The notes: a model not told the origin generated them from the letters alone. A stretch of 64,000 bases of DNA from Noviherbaspirillum galbum (GCF_010974945.1 NZ_JAAIVB010000012.1:186001-250000), one strand, 5' to 3'; positions 46,394 through 55,430 are shown, counted from the stretch's first letter. Made by a program: numbers and translations.

Positions 46394-46972
46394 ATGGAAC
46401 ACACTCTCCCGCCCCTGCCCTATGCAATGGATGCGCTGCAGCCCCACATGTCCAAGGAAACGCTGGAATTCCACTACGGCAAGCATCACCAGACCTACGT
46501 CACCAACCTGAACAACCTGATCAAGGGCACCGAGTTCGAAAACGCGTCGCTCGAAGACATCATCAAGAAGTCGTCCGGCGGCCTGTTCAACAATTCCGCG
46601 CAGGTGTGGAACCATACCTTCTTCTGGAACTGCCTGAAGCCGCAAGGCGGCGGCGCTCCGACCGGCGCGGTGGCCGATGCCATCAACGCCAAGTACGGTT
46701 CCTTCGACAAGTTCAAGGAAGAGTTCACCAAGTCCGCCGTCGGTAATTTCGGTTCCGGCTGGACCTGGCTGGTGAAGAAGGCGGACGGCTCGGTGGACAT
46801 CGTCAACACCTCCAACGCCGGCACGCCGCTGACCTCGGCCGACAAGCCGCTGCTCACCGCCGACGTCTGGGAACATGCCTACTACATCGACTACCGCAAT
46901 GCCCGCCCGAAATTCCTCGAGGCATTCTGGAACCTGGTCAACTGGGATTTCGTGAACAAGAACTTCGCCTGA
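46394..46972 (+). CDS. sodB: Superoxide dismutase [Fe]
   Basis: Cytoplasmic Fe-dependent superoxide dismutase, 192 residues. Metal ligands are in [13 protein letters not shown] (His), [13 protein letters not shown] (His) and [16 protein letters not shown] (Asp and His). AQVWNHTF and the absence of Mn-type motifs favour iron. The start [15 protein letters not shown] has AAAGGA upstream; the frame from 46343 is longer but unrelated. It is followed by a terminator. Located next to xseA, as in other Burkholderiales. Confidence 0.97.
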   Translation: MEHTLPPLPYAMDALQPHMSKETLEFHYGKHHQTYVTNLNNLIKGTEFENASLEDIIKKSSGGLFNNSAQVWNHTFFWNCLKPQGGGAPTGAVADAINAKYGSFDKFKEEFTKSAVGNFGSGWTWLVKKADGSVDIVNTSNAGTPLTSADKPLLTADVWEHAYYIDYRNARPKFLEAFWNLVNWDFVNKNFA

Positions 46973-47024
46973 TTTTCCTTTGCCGCAACAGCCGCCGTTG
47001 CCCGTGCACCGGCGGTTTACAAGG

Positions 47025-47048
47025 CCCGCCGCGCGCGGGCTTTTTCTT
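47025..47048 (+). terminator. Terminator of sodB
   Basis: GCCCGC / GCGGGC hairpin with a CGCGC loop followed by TTTTTCTTTC, about 50 bases after the sodB stop. Confidence 0.82.
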
Positions 47049-47125
47049 TCCTGGCGCATTCATCGCCTGACGAGCACTTTCCCCACGTACAATAGGCATT
47101 CCCTGCCATATTGCTCATCATTGCC

Positions 47126-48040
47126 ATGCTGTTCGATCTGACCGACCTGCGGCTGTTCATCGCCATTGCCGAACTCAAGAGCATGACGCGCGCCGCCGAG
47201 CGCCTGCACCTGTCGCTCGGCGCGGCGAGCAGCCGCATCAAGGAACTCGAGGCCCGGTTCGGCGTACGCCTGCTGTATCGCGAAAGCAAGGGCATGCAAC
47301 TGTCGCCCGCCGGGGAAACCCTGCTGGCGCATGCCCAGCAATTCATGCAGCAGGTCGAGCGGCTGAAGTCCGACATGCAGCAGTACAACAACGGCATCAA
47401 GGGACATATCCGCATCTTCGCCAACACCACCGCCGTGACCGAATTCATGCCGGAAGTGCTGGGCGATTTCCTGGTGTCGCATCCCCAGGTGGACGTGGCG
47501 CTGGAAGAAAGGCTGAACCACGACATCGTGCGCGGCGTGCAGGAAGGCACCGCCGACATCGGCATCATTGCCGGCGACATGCAGGTGCCGGGCCTGGAAG
47601 TGCTGAACTTTTCCACCGACCGCCTGGTGCTGGTGACGCCCGCGAACCATCCCCTCGCCGGCAAGGGCGCGGTGCTATTCTCAAGCACCCTGGAATTCGA
47701 CCACATCGGGCTGCACGAAGGCAGCACCCTGCATCACTTCCTCAAGCGCATCGTGACCGAGAGCCGGCAGCAGCTGAAGCTGCGCATCCAGGTCCGCAGC
47801 TTCGAGGCGATGTGCCGCATGATCGAGGCGAAAGTGGGCATCGGCATCCTGCCGCAGTCGGCGGCGCAGCGGCTGAGCGCCTCCATGGCGATCGCGCTGG
47901 TCGACCTCGACGATCCATGGGCGGTACGGGAACGCAGCGTGATCGTTCAGCACCTCGACCAGCTTCCCGGCTACGCGCGCGAGCTGGTCGAATGCATCCG
48001 GGGCTGGGGCAAGGGGTCGGCCGGCGGCGCGGCGAAATGA
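47126..48040 (+). CDS. LysR-family transcriptional regulator (candidate itaconate regulator)
   Basis: Regulator of 304 residues. The N-terminal winged helix (LFDLTDLRLFIAIAELKSMT, AAERLHLSLGAASSRIKELE) and periplasmic-binding-like effector domain (IRIFANTTAVTEFMPEVLGD and onward) are complete. The start at 47126 (MLFDLTDL) is preferred over TTG 47111. It is tail-to-tail with the TRAP-binding/lyase/CoA-transferase block. In the known itaconate loci a LysR gene adjoins the same genes, so control of that operon is inferred. Confidence 0.85.
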   Translation: MLFDLTDLRLFIAIAELKSMTRAAERLHLSLGAASSRIKELEARFGVRLLYRESKGMQLSPAGETLLAHAQQFMQQVERLKSDMQQYNNGIKGHIRIFANTTAVTEFMPEVLGDFLVSHPQVDVALEERLNHDIVRGVQEGTADIGIIAGDMQVPGLEVLNFSTDRLVLVTPANHPLAGKGAVLFSSTLEFDHIGLHEGSTLHHFLKRIVTESRQQLKLRIQVRSFEAMCRMIEAKVGIGILPQSAAQRLSASMAIALVDLDDPWAVRERSVIVQHLDQLPGYARELVECIRGWGKGSAGGAAK

Positions 48041-48046
48041 CAGGCG

Positions 48047-48076
48047 GCGCCCCTTCCCGGCCTGGGGAAGGAGCGC
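48047..48076. terminator. Hairpin between convergent lysR and dctP
   Basis: GCGC-C-CCTTCCC pairs with GGGAAGG-A-GCGC (one mismatch) around six loop bases, centred between stops at 48040 and 48090. There is no T run, so termination is only suggested. Confidence 0.4.
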
Positions 48077-48089
48077 GCGATGTGGAGCC

Positions 48090-49094
48090 TTACTTGAAGC
48101 CGAGCGCGGCGGATTCCTTGTTCACCGAGTTCACGAGGTCGGCGCCGATGCGGCCGGCCATCTCCTTCTGCACCGGCAGCATGGCCTTGCGCCATTCCTC
48201 GCGCTGGGCGTCGTTCAACTGGTAGATGGTCGTCTTGCCGGCCTTCTTGATGCCTTCCATCGCCTGGTCGTTTTCCTGCTGCGCGATGGCGTTGGTGTAC
48301 TTGGTGGCATCCTTCATCGCGCCTTCGAGCGCGGTGCGGATGTCGGGCGGCAGGCCGTCCCAGAACTTCTTGTTCACGATGACCGCATAACCGATGTAGC
48401 CATGGTTGGACATGGTCAGGTTGGTCTGCACCTCATGCATCTTCTGGGTGTAGATGTTCGACGGCGTGTTCTCGGTGCCGTCGACCACGCCGGTCTGCAG
48501 TGCCTGGTACACCTCGGAGAACGCCATCACCTGCGGGTTGGCGCCGAGGGCGCGGAACTGAGCGTCGAGCACCTTGGAAGACTGGATGCGCATCTTCAGG
48601 CCCTTGAAGTCGGCCGGCGTGCGCAGCGGCTTGTTGGCGGACATGACCTTGAAGCCGTTGTCCCAGTAGGCCAGGCCGGTGATGCCCTTCGATTCCAGCT
48701 TCTTGAACAGGTTCTTGCCGATCGGGCCTTCGGTGACGCGATAGAGCACGTCCTTGCTGGGGAAGATGTAGGGCAGGTCGAAGACTTCGAATTCCTTCAC
48801 GCCCAGTGGGCCGAACTTGGCCAGCGAGGGCGCGAGCATCTGCACCGCGCCGAGCTGCAGGGCCTCGAGCTCTTCCTTGTCCTTGTAGAGCGTGCTGTTG
48901 GGATAGACCTCGACCTTGACCCGGCCGTTGGTGGCTTTCTCGGCCAGCTCCTTGAAGCGTTCCGCGCCCTTGCCCTTCGGCGTATCGTGCGCGACCACGT
49001 GGCTGAACTTGATGACGATGGGGGCCTGTGCGAAGGCGCTGCCGGTGCAAGCCAGGGCGGCCGCGAGGACCAGATGGACGATGCTGCGGTTCAT
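48090..49094 (-). CDS. dctP: TRAP transporter solute-binding protein (DctP family)
   Basis: Periplasmic binding protein of a TRAP transporter, 334 residues. Signal peptide (HLVLAAALACTGSAFAQA), then the DctP domain: IKFSHVVAHDTPKGKGAERF, FDLPYIFPSKDVLYRV, LKMRIQSSKVLDAQFRALGA with the conserved ligand Arg, and EVYQALQTGVVDGTENTPSN. Such proteins bind dicarboxylates or related acids, here presumably itaconate or a close analogue. GGAGACATC precedes the ATG at 49094. No DctQ or DctM membrane partners follow, so they must be elsewhere. Confidence 0.92.
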   Translation of the reverse strand: MNRSIVHLVLAAALACTGSAFAQAPIVIKFSHVVAHDTPKGKGAERFKELAEKATNGRVKVEVYPNSTLYKDKEELEALQLGAVQMLAPSLAKFGPLGVKEFEVFDLPYIFPSKDVLYRVTEGPIGKNLFKKLESKGITGLAYWDNGFKVMSANKPLRTPADFKGLKMRIQSSKVLDAQFRALGANPQVMAFSEVYQALQTGVVDGTENTPSNIYTQKMHEVQTNLTMSNHGYIGYAVIVNKKFWDGLPPDIRTALEGAMKDATKYTNAIAQQENDQAMEGIKKAGKTTIYQLNDAQREEWRKAMLPVQKEMAGRIGADLVNSVNKESAALGFK

Positions 49095-49153
49095 GATGTC
49101 TCCTTTGTTGTGAAGTGATCGGGCTCGGCGTCCCGTCATTGTCTTGCTTGGTG

Positions 49154-50008
49154 CTACGTTGCGTCACCTGCCTTGCCGCCAGCGGCATCGCGTGCTGCCA
49201 TTGCGGCGATCCTTTCCGCGCGCAGGATGACCGGCCGGTCGATCATCTTGCCGTCGAGGGCCACCGCGGCGCCCTGCGCGTCGCGCGCGGCCTGCAGGAC
49301 GCGCACGGCCCAGGCCGCTTCTTCCGCGGTCGGCGCGAAGCCGGCATGCACCGCCCCGATCTGCCTGGGATGGATGCACAGTTTGCCACCGAAGCCGAAG
49401 CGGCGTGCGCGCAGGGTATCGCGGCGCACCTCTTCCTCGGCATCGATGGCCGTGCAGACGCCGTCCACCGGCGGCGCGAGGCCCGCGAGCCGCGACGCCA
49501 GCACCAGTTGCGAACGGAAGAAGGCAAGCTCTTCGTCGTCGCCCTCGATGCCGAGGTCCAGCTTCAGGTCGATGGAGCCGAACATTAGGCGCCGCACGCC
49601 GGATGCCGCCGCCACTTCCTGCAGCCGCGCGAATCCGGCGCCTGATTCCATGAGGGGATAGATGCGCCGGCAGCCCGCCGCCGCGACCCGCCCGATGACG
49701 TCCGCGCTGTCCGCCTTGGGCAGCACCACGCCGGCCACGCCGGGCATGCCGCACAAGGCAAGGTCATTCTCGAACCATTCCGTGTCGGCGGCATTGATGC
49801 GCACCAGCACTTCATGCCGTGGCGACAGCCAGGCGCGCAGCGCGTCGCGCGCTGCCGTCTTGCCGGCGGGCGGCACTGCGTCCTCCAGGTCGACGATGAC
49901 GGCGTCGGCGCCGGCCGCGCAGGCGCGCTCGAAGCGCTCCGGGCGGCTGGCGGGCACGAAGAGATAGGAGCGCGCCGTGATCTTGGCCAAGTCGGCCAGG
50001 TCAGCCAT
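49154..50008 (-). CDS. ccl: HpcH/HpaI (CitE-like) lyase, probable (S)-citramalyl-CoA lyase
   Basis: TIM-barrel CoA lyase of 284 residues. CitE-family motifs: SYLFVPASRPERFERACAAG, AVIVDLEDAVPPAGKTAARD, VLVRINAADTEWFENDL, LMFGSIDLKLDLGIEG and GGKLCIHPRQIGAVHAGFAP. In its context, next to a CoA-transferase and MaoC-type hydratase, the likely reaction is cleavage of citramalyl-CoA to acetyl-CoA and pyruvate, the last step of itaconate breakdown. It starts one base after the MmgE/PrpD stop, so they are coupled. Confidence 0.85.
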   Translation of the reverse strand: MADLADLAKITARSYLFVPASRPERFERACAAGADAVIVDLEDAVPPAGKTAARDALRAWLSPRHEVLVRINAADTEWFENDLALCGMPGVAGVVLPKADSADVIGRVAAAGCRRIYPLMESGAGFARLQEVAAASGVRRLMFGSIDLKLDLGIEGDDEELAFFRSQLVLASRLAGLAPPVDGVCTAIDAEEEVRRDTLRARRFGFGGKLCIHPRQIGAVHAGFAPTAEEAAWAVRVLQAARDAQGAAVALDGKMIDRPVILRAERIAAMAARDAAGGKAGDAT

Positions 50009-50009
50009 G

Positions 50010-51371
50010 TCAGCCGCCTACAAGGAAATGGCCGACCGGCCGGTCGCTCGCCAGGTTCCAGATCCGCTCGGAGGCGAGCTGCATTTCCTGCAGCGTCGCG
50101 CCGCCGCTGAAGTCGGCGAGGCGCATGACCTTCTGTTCGAGCTCCATGCGGCTCAGCGTGTTGCCCGGGTCGCCCTTCGGTTCGTCGACCCGTCCGTGGA
50201 ATTCGCGGCCATCCACGGTGCGCACGATGGCCTTGCCGATCCAGCGCGCGGGATAGGCGCGGTCGACTTCCTCGTCGAGCTCCATGCTGACCTTGCCGCG
50301 GAATCCCGCAATGCCCGGGTCGTTGAAATGATCGGCGAATTCCTTCATGCCGGCGCGGTGGAACTGCGCCACCAGGCCCAGCACCGTGCCCATGGAAAAC
50401 TTCGCCTGGTGCACGGTGCGCGGATCGACCACCGGCCCGAGCACGTCGATCGCGCCCTGGTGCACGAGCGTCCGCACGGAAGCGATGTCCTGCGGCGTCA
50501 GGTTGTGCTGGCTGACGATCTGCAGCAAGGCATCGGCCGCCGGATGGGTATGCCGGCAGGATGCGTGGAACTTGAAGGAGGTCTCCGCCAGCGCCCAGCG
50601 TTCGCCGAGACGGTCGGTGAGGCGCGACGGATCGGCCTCGCGCGTCATGCCGGCGGCCATGCCCTGCGGGCCTTCCAGGATGTGCTTGGCGCCGGTAAAA
50701 CCGTCCTGGGCGAGATAGGCTGCCATCAACCCGCTCGCTGCCGCGTGCGCGGTGTGCAGCTGCTTGGAGTCGGCGGCGTCGCGCAGGAATTCCCACAGGC
50801 CCGCGGCCTGGGTGCCGGCCGACCCGAAGGCGTCCAGCATCTGTTCCGGCGTCAGGCCGAGCAGGCGGCCGGTCGCGGCGGCCGCGGCCACCGTGCCCAC
50901 CGTGCCGGTGGTATGGAAGACCTTGTAGTGCGAACGGCCGAGGAACTCGCCGATGCGGATGCCGACCTCGTAGCCGGCCACCACCGCCACCAGGAATTCC
51001 TTGCCGCTGCGGCCAAGTTCCTGGGCCACCGCCAGCGCCGGCGGAAACACCACCGCTGCCGGATGGAACACCGAGCCGTTGTGCACGTCGTCCTGTTCGG
51101 CAAAATGCGAAGCCGCCGCGTTCACCATGGCGGCGAACAGCGGCGTGGTGCGGCGGCGGGAGACAAGCACCTCGGCCTTGCCCTCGCCCGGGCCCATGGC
51201 GCGGGCGAAGCGTTCGATGGTCTCGACCGGGCGCGCGCCCTTGCCGGCGACGGCCGAGCCGAACCAGTCGAGGAAAAGGTCTTCGGCGCGGCGGACCACC
51301 GCGTCGGGAATGTCTTCGAAGCACAGCTGCGCGGCGAAGGTGGCGAGGGTCTTGCTGGGATGATCGTTCAT
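50010..51371 (-). CDS. MmgE/PrpD family protein
   Basis: Protein of 453 residues in the 2-methylcitrate dehydratase / cis-aconitate decarboxylase superfamily. It has LFLDWFGSAVAGKGARPVET, AAASHFAEQDDVHNGSVFHP, GYEVGIRIGEFLGRSHYKVF and the His-rich FKFHASCRHTHPAADALL. P. aeruginosa carries a homologue in its itaconate locus without a required role in the three-step pathway, so its substrate is open; cis-aconitate decarboxylase (itaconate-forming) belongs to the same family. It lies 21 bases after the CoA-transferase gene. Confidence 0.87.
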   Translation of the reverse strand: MNDHPSKTLATFAAQLCFEDIPDAVVRRAEDLFLDWFGSAVAGKGARPVETIERFARAMGPGEGKAEVLVSRRRTTPLFAAMVNAAASHFAEQDDVHNGSVFHPAAVVFPPALAVAQELGRSGKEFLVAVVAGYEVGIRIGEFLGRSHYKVFHTTGTVGTVAAAAATGRLLGLTPEQMLDAFGSAGTQAAGLWEFLRDAADSKQLHTAHAAASGLMAAYLAQDGFTGAKHILEGPQGMAAGMTREADPSRLTDRLGERWALAETSFKFHASCRHTHPAADALLQIVSQHNLTPQDIASVRTLVHQGAIDVLGPVVDPRTVHQAKFSMGTVLGLVAQFHRAGMKEFADHFNDPGIAGFRGKVSMELDEEVDRAYPARWIGKAIVRTVDGREFHGRVDEPKGDPGNTLSRMELEQKVMRLADFSGGATLQEMQLASERIWNLASDRPVGHFLVGG

Positions 51372-51392
51372 GGCGGAATTCGTCGAAAGAAA

Positions 51393-52571
51393 TCAGATGG
51401 CTTTTTCCTGGCGCAGGCGGGCGATGGCCTCGCCGTCATAGCCGAGCGACCCGAGGATGGCCTCGGTATGCTGGCCCAGCGCGGGAATGGGGTCCATGCG
51501 CGCCGACCAGGCGTTGACCGCGCCGGCGGGCAAGGGGGCGGGAACCGGGCCGGCCGGCGTGCCGACCGGCACCCAGCGTTCCCGGGCCTTGAGCTGGGGA
51601 TGGTCCCAGAGGTCGTGCATGTCGTTCAGGTGGGCGTTGGCGATCTGCGCCTCGTCGAGGCGGGCGATGACCTGCTCGCCGCTGAGCGAGGAAAAGACCT
51701 CGACGATGATGGCGCGCAGCTCGGCGCGGGCGGCGTTGCGCCGCGAATTCGAGCAGAAGCGTTCGTCGGTGGCGAGCGCCGGCTGGCCGAGCACCTTGTC
51801 GCAGAAGGCCACCCATTCGCGCTCGTTCTGCAGGCCGAGCATGACGGTCTTGCCGTCGCCGGCCGGGAACGGCCCGTAGGGATAGATGGTGGCATGCGCG
51901 GCGCCGGCGCGCGGCGGCGGCGTTGCGCCGTCATAGGCGTAGTACAGCGGATAGCTCATCCACTCCACCATGCTCTCCAGCATGGACACGTCGATGCTGC
52001 AGCCCTTGCCGGTCTTGCCGCGCTGGATCAGGGCGGCAAGGATGTTCGTGTAGGCATACATGCCGGCGGCGATGTCGGCGATCGAGCAGCCGGCCTTGGC
52101 GGGGTCGTCGGGCGTGCCGGTGATGGACAGGAAGCCGGATTCGCTCTGGATCAGCAGGTCGTAGGCCTTCTTGTCGCGGTAGGGGCCATCCGCGCCATAG
52201 CCCGAGATGTCGCACACGATCAGGCGGGGATACCTTTCCTTCAGCGCGTCCCAGGACAGCCCGAGGCGCGCCGCCGCGCCGGGCGCGAGGTTCTGCACCA
52301 GCACGTCGGCCTGCTCCAGCAGGCGGTGCAGGATGTTGTCCGCCTCGTCATGCTTGACGTCGAGCGTGAGGCTTTCCTTGGAGCGGTTGGTCCAGACGAA
52401 ATGCGAGGCCATGCCCTTGACCCGTTCGTCGTAGGCGCGCGCGAAGTCGCCCACGCCCGGCCGCTCTACCTTGATGACGCGCGCGCCGAGGTCGGCCAGC
52501 TGGCGGGTGCAGAACGGCGCGGCGATCGCGTGCTCGAGCGTGACGACGGTGATGCCATCGAGTGGTCGCAT
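51393..52571 (-). CDS. ict: CaiB/BaiF CoA-transferase, probable itaconate CoA-transferase
   Basis: Class III CoA-transferase, 392 residues. Start MRPLDGITVVTLEHAIAAPF, KVERPGVGDFARAYDERVKG with the CoA site, ESLTLDVKHDEADNILHRLL, the catalytic-Asp region CDISGYGADGPYRDKKAYDL, and GKGCSIDVSMLESMVEWMSY. The reaction by context is CoA transfer from succinyl-CoA to itaconate. Preceded by the acyl-CoA dehydrogenase (10-base gap) and followed by the MmgE/PrpD gene. Confidence 0.85.
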   Translation of the reverse strand: MRPLDGITVVTLEHAIAAPFCTRQLADLGARVIKVERPGVGDFARAYDERVKGMASHFVWTNRSKESLTLDVKHDEADNILHRLLEQADVLVQNLAPGAAARLGLSWDALKERYPRLIVCDISGYGADGPYRDKKAYDLLIQSESGFLSITGTPDDPAKAGCSIADIAAGMYAYTNILAALIQRGKTGKGCSIDVSMLESMVEWMSYPLYYAYDGATPPPRAGAAHATIYPYGPFPAGDGKTVMLGLQNEREWVAFCDKVLGQPALATDERFCSNSRRNAARAELRAIIVEVFSSLSGEQVIARLDEAQIANAHLNDMHDLWDHPQLKARERWVPVGTPAGPVPAPLPAGAVNAWSARMDPIPALGQHTEAILGSLGYDGEAIARLRQEKAI

Positions 52572-52580
52572 GCCGGCTCC

Positions 52581-53741
52581 TCAGAATGAACGGGGCAGGC
52601 CGAGGATGTGCTCGGCCACGTAGGACAGGATCAGGTTGGTGGAGATCGGCGCCACCTGGTAGAGCCGGGTCTCGCGGAACTTGCGCTCGACGTCGTACTC
52701 GTGCGCGAAGCCGAAGCCGCCGTGGAACTGCAGGCAGGCGTTGGCCGCTTCCCAGGACGCATCGGCGGCCAGCATCTTCGCCATGTTGGCCTGCGCGCCG
52801 CAGGGCTGGTGGGCGTCGAAAAGCTCGCATGCCTTGTAGCGCATCAGGCTGGCGGCCTCGATATTGACGTAGGCCTTGGCGATGGGAAACTGCACGCCTT
52901 GGTTCTGGCCGATGGGACGGCCGAACACCACGCGCTCGTTGACGTACTTCGTGACCTTGTCGATGAACCAGTAGCCGTCTCCGATGCACTCGGCGGCGAT
53001 AAGCGTGCGTTCGGCATTGAGGCCGTCGAGGATGTACTTGAAGCCCTTGCCCTCTTCGCCGATGAGGTTTTCCTCGGGGATTTCCAGGTTCTCGAAGAAA
53101 AGCTCGTTGGTCTCGTGGTTGACCATGTTGATGATGGGGCGCACCGCCATGCCCTTGCCGATGGCCTGGTGCAGGTCGACCAGGAAGATCGACATGCCTT
53201 CGGACTTCTTCTTGACCTCGGCCAGCGGCGTGGTGCGCGCCAGCAGGATCATCAGGTCGGAGTGCTGCACGCGCGAGATCCAGACCTTCTGGCCGTTGAT
53301 GACGTAGCGGTCGCCCTTCTTCACCGCGGTTGTCTTGATCTTCGTGGTGTCGGTGCCGGTGGTGGGCTCGGTGACCGCCATCGATTGCAGGCGCAGCTCG
53401 CCGCTGGCAATCTTCGGCAGGTAGGCGCGCTTCTGCGCTTCGGAGCCGTGGCGCAGCAGCGTGCCCATGTTGTACATCTGGCCGTGGCAGGCGCCGGAGT
53501 TGCCGCCGGCGCGGTTGATCTCTTCCATGATGATCGAGGCCTCGGTCAGGCCGAGGCCGGAACCGCCGTACTCCTGCGGAATCAGCGCGGCCAGCCAGCC
53601 GGCCTTGGTGAGGGCATCGACGAATTCCTCGGGATAGCCGCGCGCCTCGTCGATGCGGCGGAAGTAATCGGCGGGGAATTCGGCGCACAGGCTCCGCACG
53701 GCATCGCGGATGTCCTGGTAAGCATCGTGCTGCACTTGCAT
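52581..53741 (-). CDS. Acyl-CoA dehydrogenase
   Basis: FAD-dependent acyl-CoA dehydrogenase of 386 residues. FAD/substrate signature LQSMAVTEPTTGTDTTKIKT, GFKYILDGLNAERTLIAAEC, and the C-terminal CLQFHGGFGFAHEYDVER. The segment that usually holds the catalytic Glu (consensus Y-E-G-T) reads QVAPISTN, so the base is missing at the usual position. The homologue in P. aeruginosa lies in the itaconate operon, but its substrate is not fixed; a C5 acyl-CoA is likely. It starts 12 bases after the hydratase gene. Confidence 0.88.
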   Translation of the reverse strand: MQVQHDAYQDIRDAVRSLCAEFPADYFRRIDEARGYPEEFVDALTKAGWLAALIPQEYGGSGLGLTEASIIMEEINRAGGNSGACHGQMYNMGTLLRHGSEAQKRAYLPKIASGELRLQSMAVTEPTTGTDTTKIKTTAVKKGDRYVINGQKVWISRVQHSDLMILLARTTPLAEVKKKSEGMSIFLVDLHQAIGKGMAVRPIINMVNHETNELFFENLEIPEENLIGEEGKGFKYILDGLNAERTLIAAECIGDGYWFIDKVTKYVNERVVFGRPIGQNQGVQFPIAKAYVNIEAASLMRYKACELFDAHQPCGAQANMAKMLAADASWEAANACLQFHGGFGFAHEYDVERKFRETRLYQVAPISTNLILSYVAEHILGLPRSF

Positions 53742-53753
53742 GGATTCTCCAGA

Positions 53754-54623
53754 TCAGGAAAGGATGGCATCGGCCTGCATGGCGAGTTCGCCGCGCAGGT
53801 TGGCGGCCCACAGCTTTACGCTGCGGCCGTCGGGGGAAGGTTCGCCGCAGACCTCGAAGGGCTCGATGTCGAACAGCGGCCCGACCGCGCGGAAATTGAA
53901 TTCCGCCAGCCGGGCATTCGGAAGATGGCGATGCAGCAGGTCGGCCAGCATGGTGGCGATCAGCGGACCGTGCACGATCAGGCCGGGATAGCCTTCGACT
54001 TCGGTGACGTAGCTGCGGTCGTAATGGATGCGGTGGCCGTTGAAGGTCAGCGCGGAATAGCGGAACAGCAGCACCGGGTCGGGCTTGACGAGGCGGGTCC
54101 AGGTGGCTGTCTGCGGCGCCGGCGCCCCAGCCTTTGTCGTTGCCGCGGCGCTGCCCGGCGCCGGCATGTCGCGGTAGACGATGTCGTGTTCCTCGGTGAC
54201 GGCAACGACGCCATTGCTGGCGATTTCATGCTTAACGGTAACGAAGGCCAGCGAGCCGGTGCGTCCTTCCTTCGCATCGACCTTCATGATGCGCGAGGTG
54301 CGCGTCGCCTGCGCGCCGACAGGCAGCGGCGCCTCGAAGCGCAGTCGGCCGCCGGCCCACATGCGGCGCGGCAAGGGCACGGGCGGCAGGAAGCCGCCGC
54401 GTTTCGCGTGTCCGTCGGGCCCGACTTCGGATTGCGGATGCACGGACCAGAAATAGATCCAGTGCCAGAGCGGCGGCAGGGCCTCGCCGGGCGCGGGCGC
54501 CTGGTTGCGGTCGAGCACCGCGGACAAGGCGGCGGCCATCCCGGGATGGATCAGGTCATGGTGCTGTTCGGACTTGTCTATCCATTGCCGCAGCAGGGGC
54601 AGGTCGATTGCAGTGTTTTCCAT
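53754..54623 (-). CDS. ich: MaoC/FAS1-like hydratase, probable itaconyl-CoA hydratase
   Basis: Double hot-dog hydratase of 289 residues. The N-terminal half (DLPLLRQWIDKSEQHHDLIH, PLWHWIYFWSVHPQSEVGPD) resembles FAS1-like dehydratase domains, and the C-terminal half has the hydratase motif FRYSALTFNGHRIHYDRSYV and GYPGLIVHGPLIATML. It belongs to the mesaconyl-C4-CoA/itaconyl-CoA hydratase type and should form citramalyl-CoA. The start MENTAIDLPLLRQ at 54623 is preferred over a 46-residue longer frame. It is the first gene of the operon. Confidence 0.82.
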   Translation of the reverse strand: MENTAIDLPLLRQWIDKSEQHHDLIHPGMAAALSAVLDRNQAPAPGEALPPLWHWIYFWSVHPQSEVGPDGHAKRGGFLPPVPLPRRMWAGGRLRFEAPLPVGAQATRTSRIMKVDAKEGRTGSLAFVTVKHEIASNGVVAVTEEHDIVYRDMPAPGSAAATTKAGAPAPQTATWTRLVKPDPVLLFRYSALTFNGHRIHYDRSYVTEVEGYPGLIVHGPLIATMLADLLHRHLPNARLAEFNFRAVGPLFDIEPFEVCGEPSPDGRSVKLWAANLRGELAMQADAILS

Positions 54624-54771
54624 CTGGCTTGGAGCAAGAATTGCAAGGTTGGTGCCCAGTTTCCCGCAGCGCGATGGGCCTCGCAATGCGGATTTTCCGA
54701 AGGGGGGCTTCGGCACCATCGGCAGGCCGGCCGCTGCTTCGGCCCTGCCTGCGCCTTGCATTCAGCCAGCG

Positions 54772-55371
54772 TCAGGCGACCGATCTGACCAGCTGCACGG
54801 AGGGGGCCACCAGCTCGCGCAGCGAAGATTCCCGTCCATCTTCGATCGCCTGCAGCACGAGCTCGTTGATGCCGCCGACCACGGCCATCGCCATCTCCGC
54901 GCTCAGGGCCTTGCCGGGATCCAGGTCGGGATTGCCATTCACGACCTGCAGCATGAAGTTGGCGATTTCGGTGTTCATGCGCCGGCGCGCGGCGAGGCCT
55001 GGCGCTCCCAGGCCGAGGATCTCGATGAACAGCGTTCGCAGCAGGACAGGATTCTGCGACAGGCAGGAGAAGTAGGCCGACAGTGCCTGCTCGACCTGCC
55101 CGTGCCAGTCCCGGGCCGGATCAATGGCTTGCCGCAGCACGTCGAGCGCATTGCGGCTGGCGGCCTCGTACAGGGCGATGAGACATTCGGCCTTGGTCTG
55201 GAAATGCTCGTAGAAGGTACGGCGGGAAACGGCCGCCTCCCGGACGATGTCCGCGATCGTGGCGTCGGCATAGCCCTTCACGGCGACGGCCTTGCTCATG
55301 CCATCCAGCAAGCGCTGGCGATGGCTGGCGATGCTTGCGTGCAAGGCTGTAGGCGTGGTCGGATGGTTCAT
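54772..55371 (-). CDS. TetR-family transcriptional regulator
   Basis: Repressor of 199 residues with a TetR helix-turn-helix (LDGMSKAVAVKGYADATIAD, REAAVSRRTFYEHFQTKAEC) and an all-helical ligand domain. The start MNHPTTPTALHAS at 55371 fits family length; a frame 40 residues longer would reach into the control region. It is divergent from the metal-dependent hydrolase gene. Two palindromes TGGTAC-N6-GTACCA lie between them, so mutual control is likely. It lies downstream of nothing in the itaconate operon and is not obviously linked to it. Confidence 0.88.
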   Translation of the reverse strand: MNHPTTPTALHASIASHRQRLLDGMSKAVAVKGYADATIADIVREAAVSRRTFYEHFQTKAECLIALYEAASRNALDVLRQAIDPARDWHGQVEQALSAYFSCLSQNPVLLRTLFIEILGLGAPGLAARRRMNTEIANFMLQVVNGNPDLDPGKALSAEMAMAVVGGINELVLQAIEDGRESSLRELVAPSVQLVRSVA

Positions 55372-55430
55372 GTTCGGGCTGGAAAGAGTGGCGTTGCAAA
55401 GGCAAGGCGCCGGTCGGCCATGTTCACGAT

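Noticed and set aside
49977-52589. Open frame of 870 codons on the plus strand
   Set aside because: Antisense to the MmgE/PrpD and CoA-transferase genes; composition is that of a reversed coding strand.
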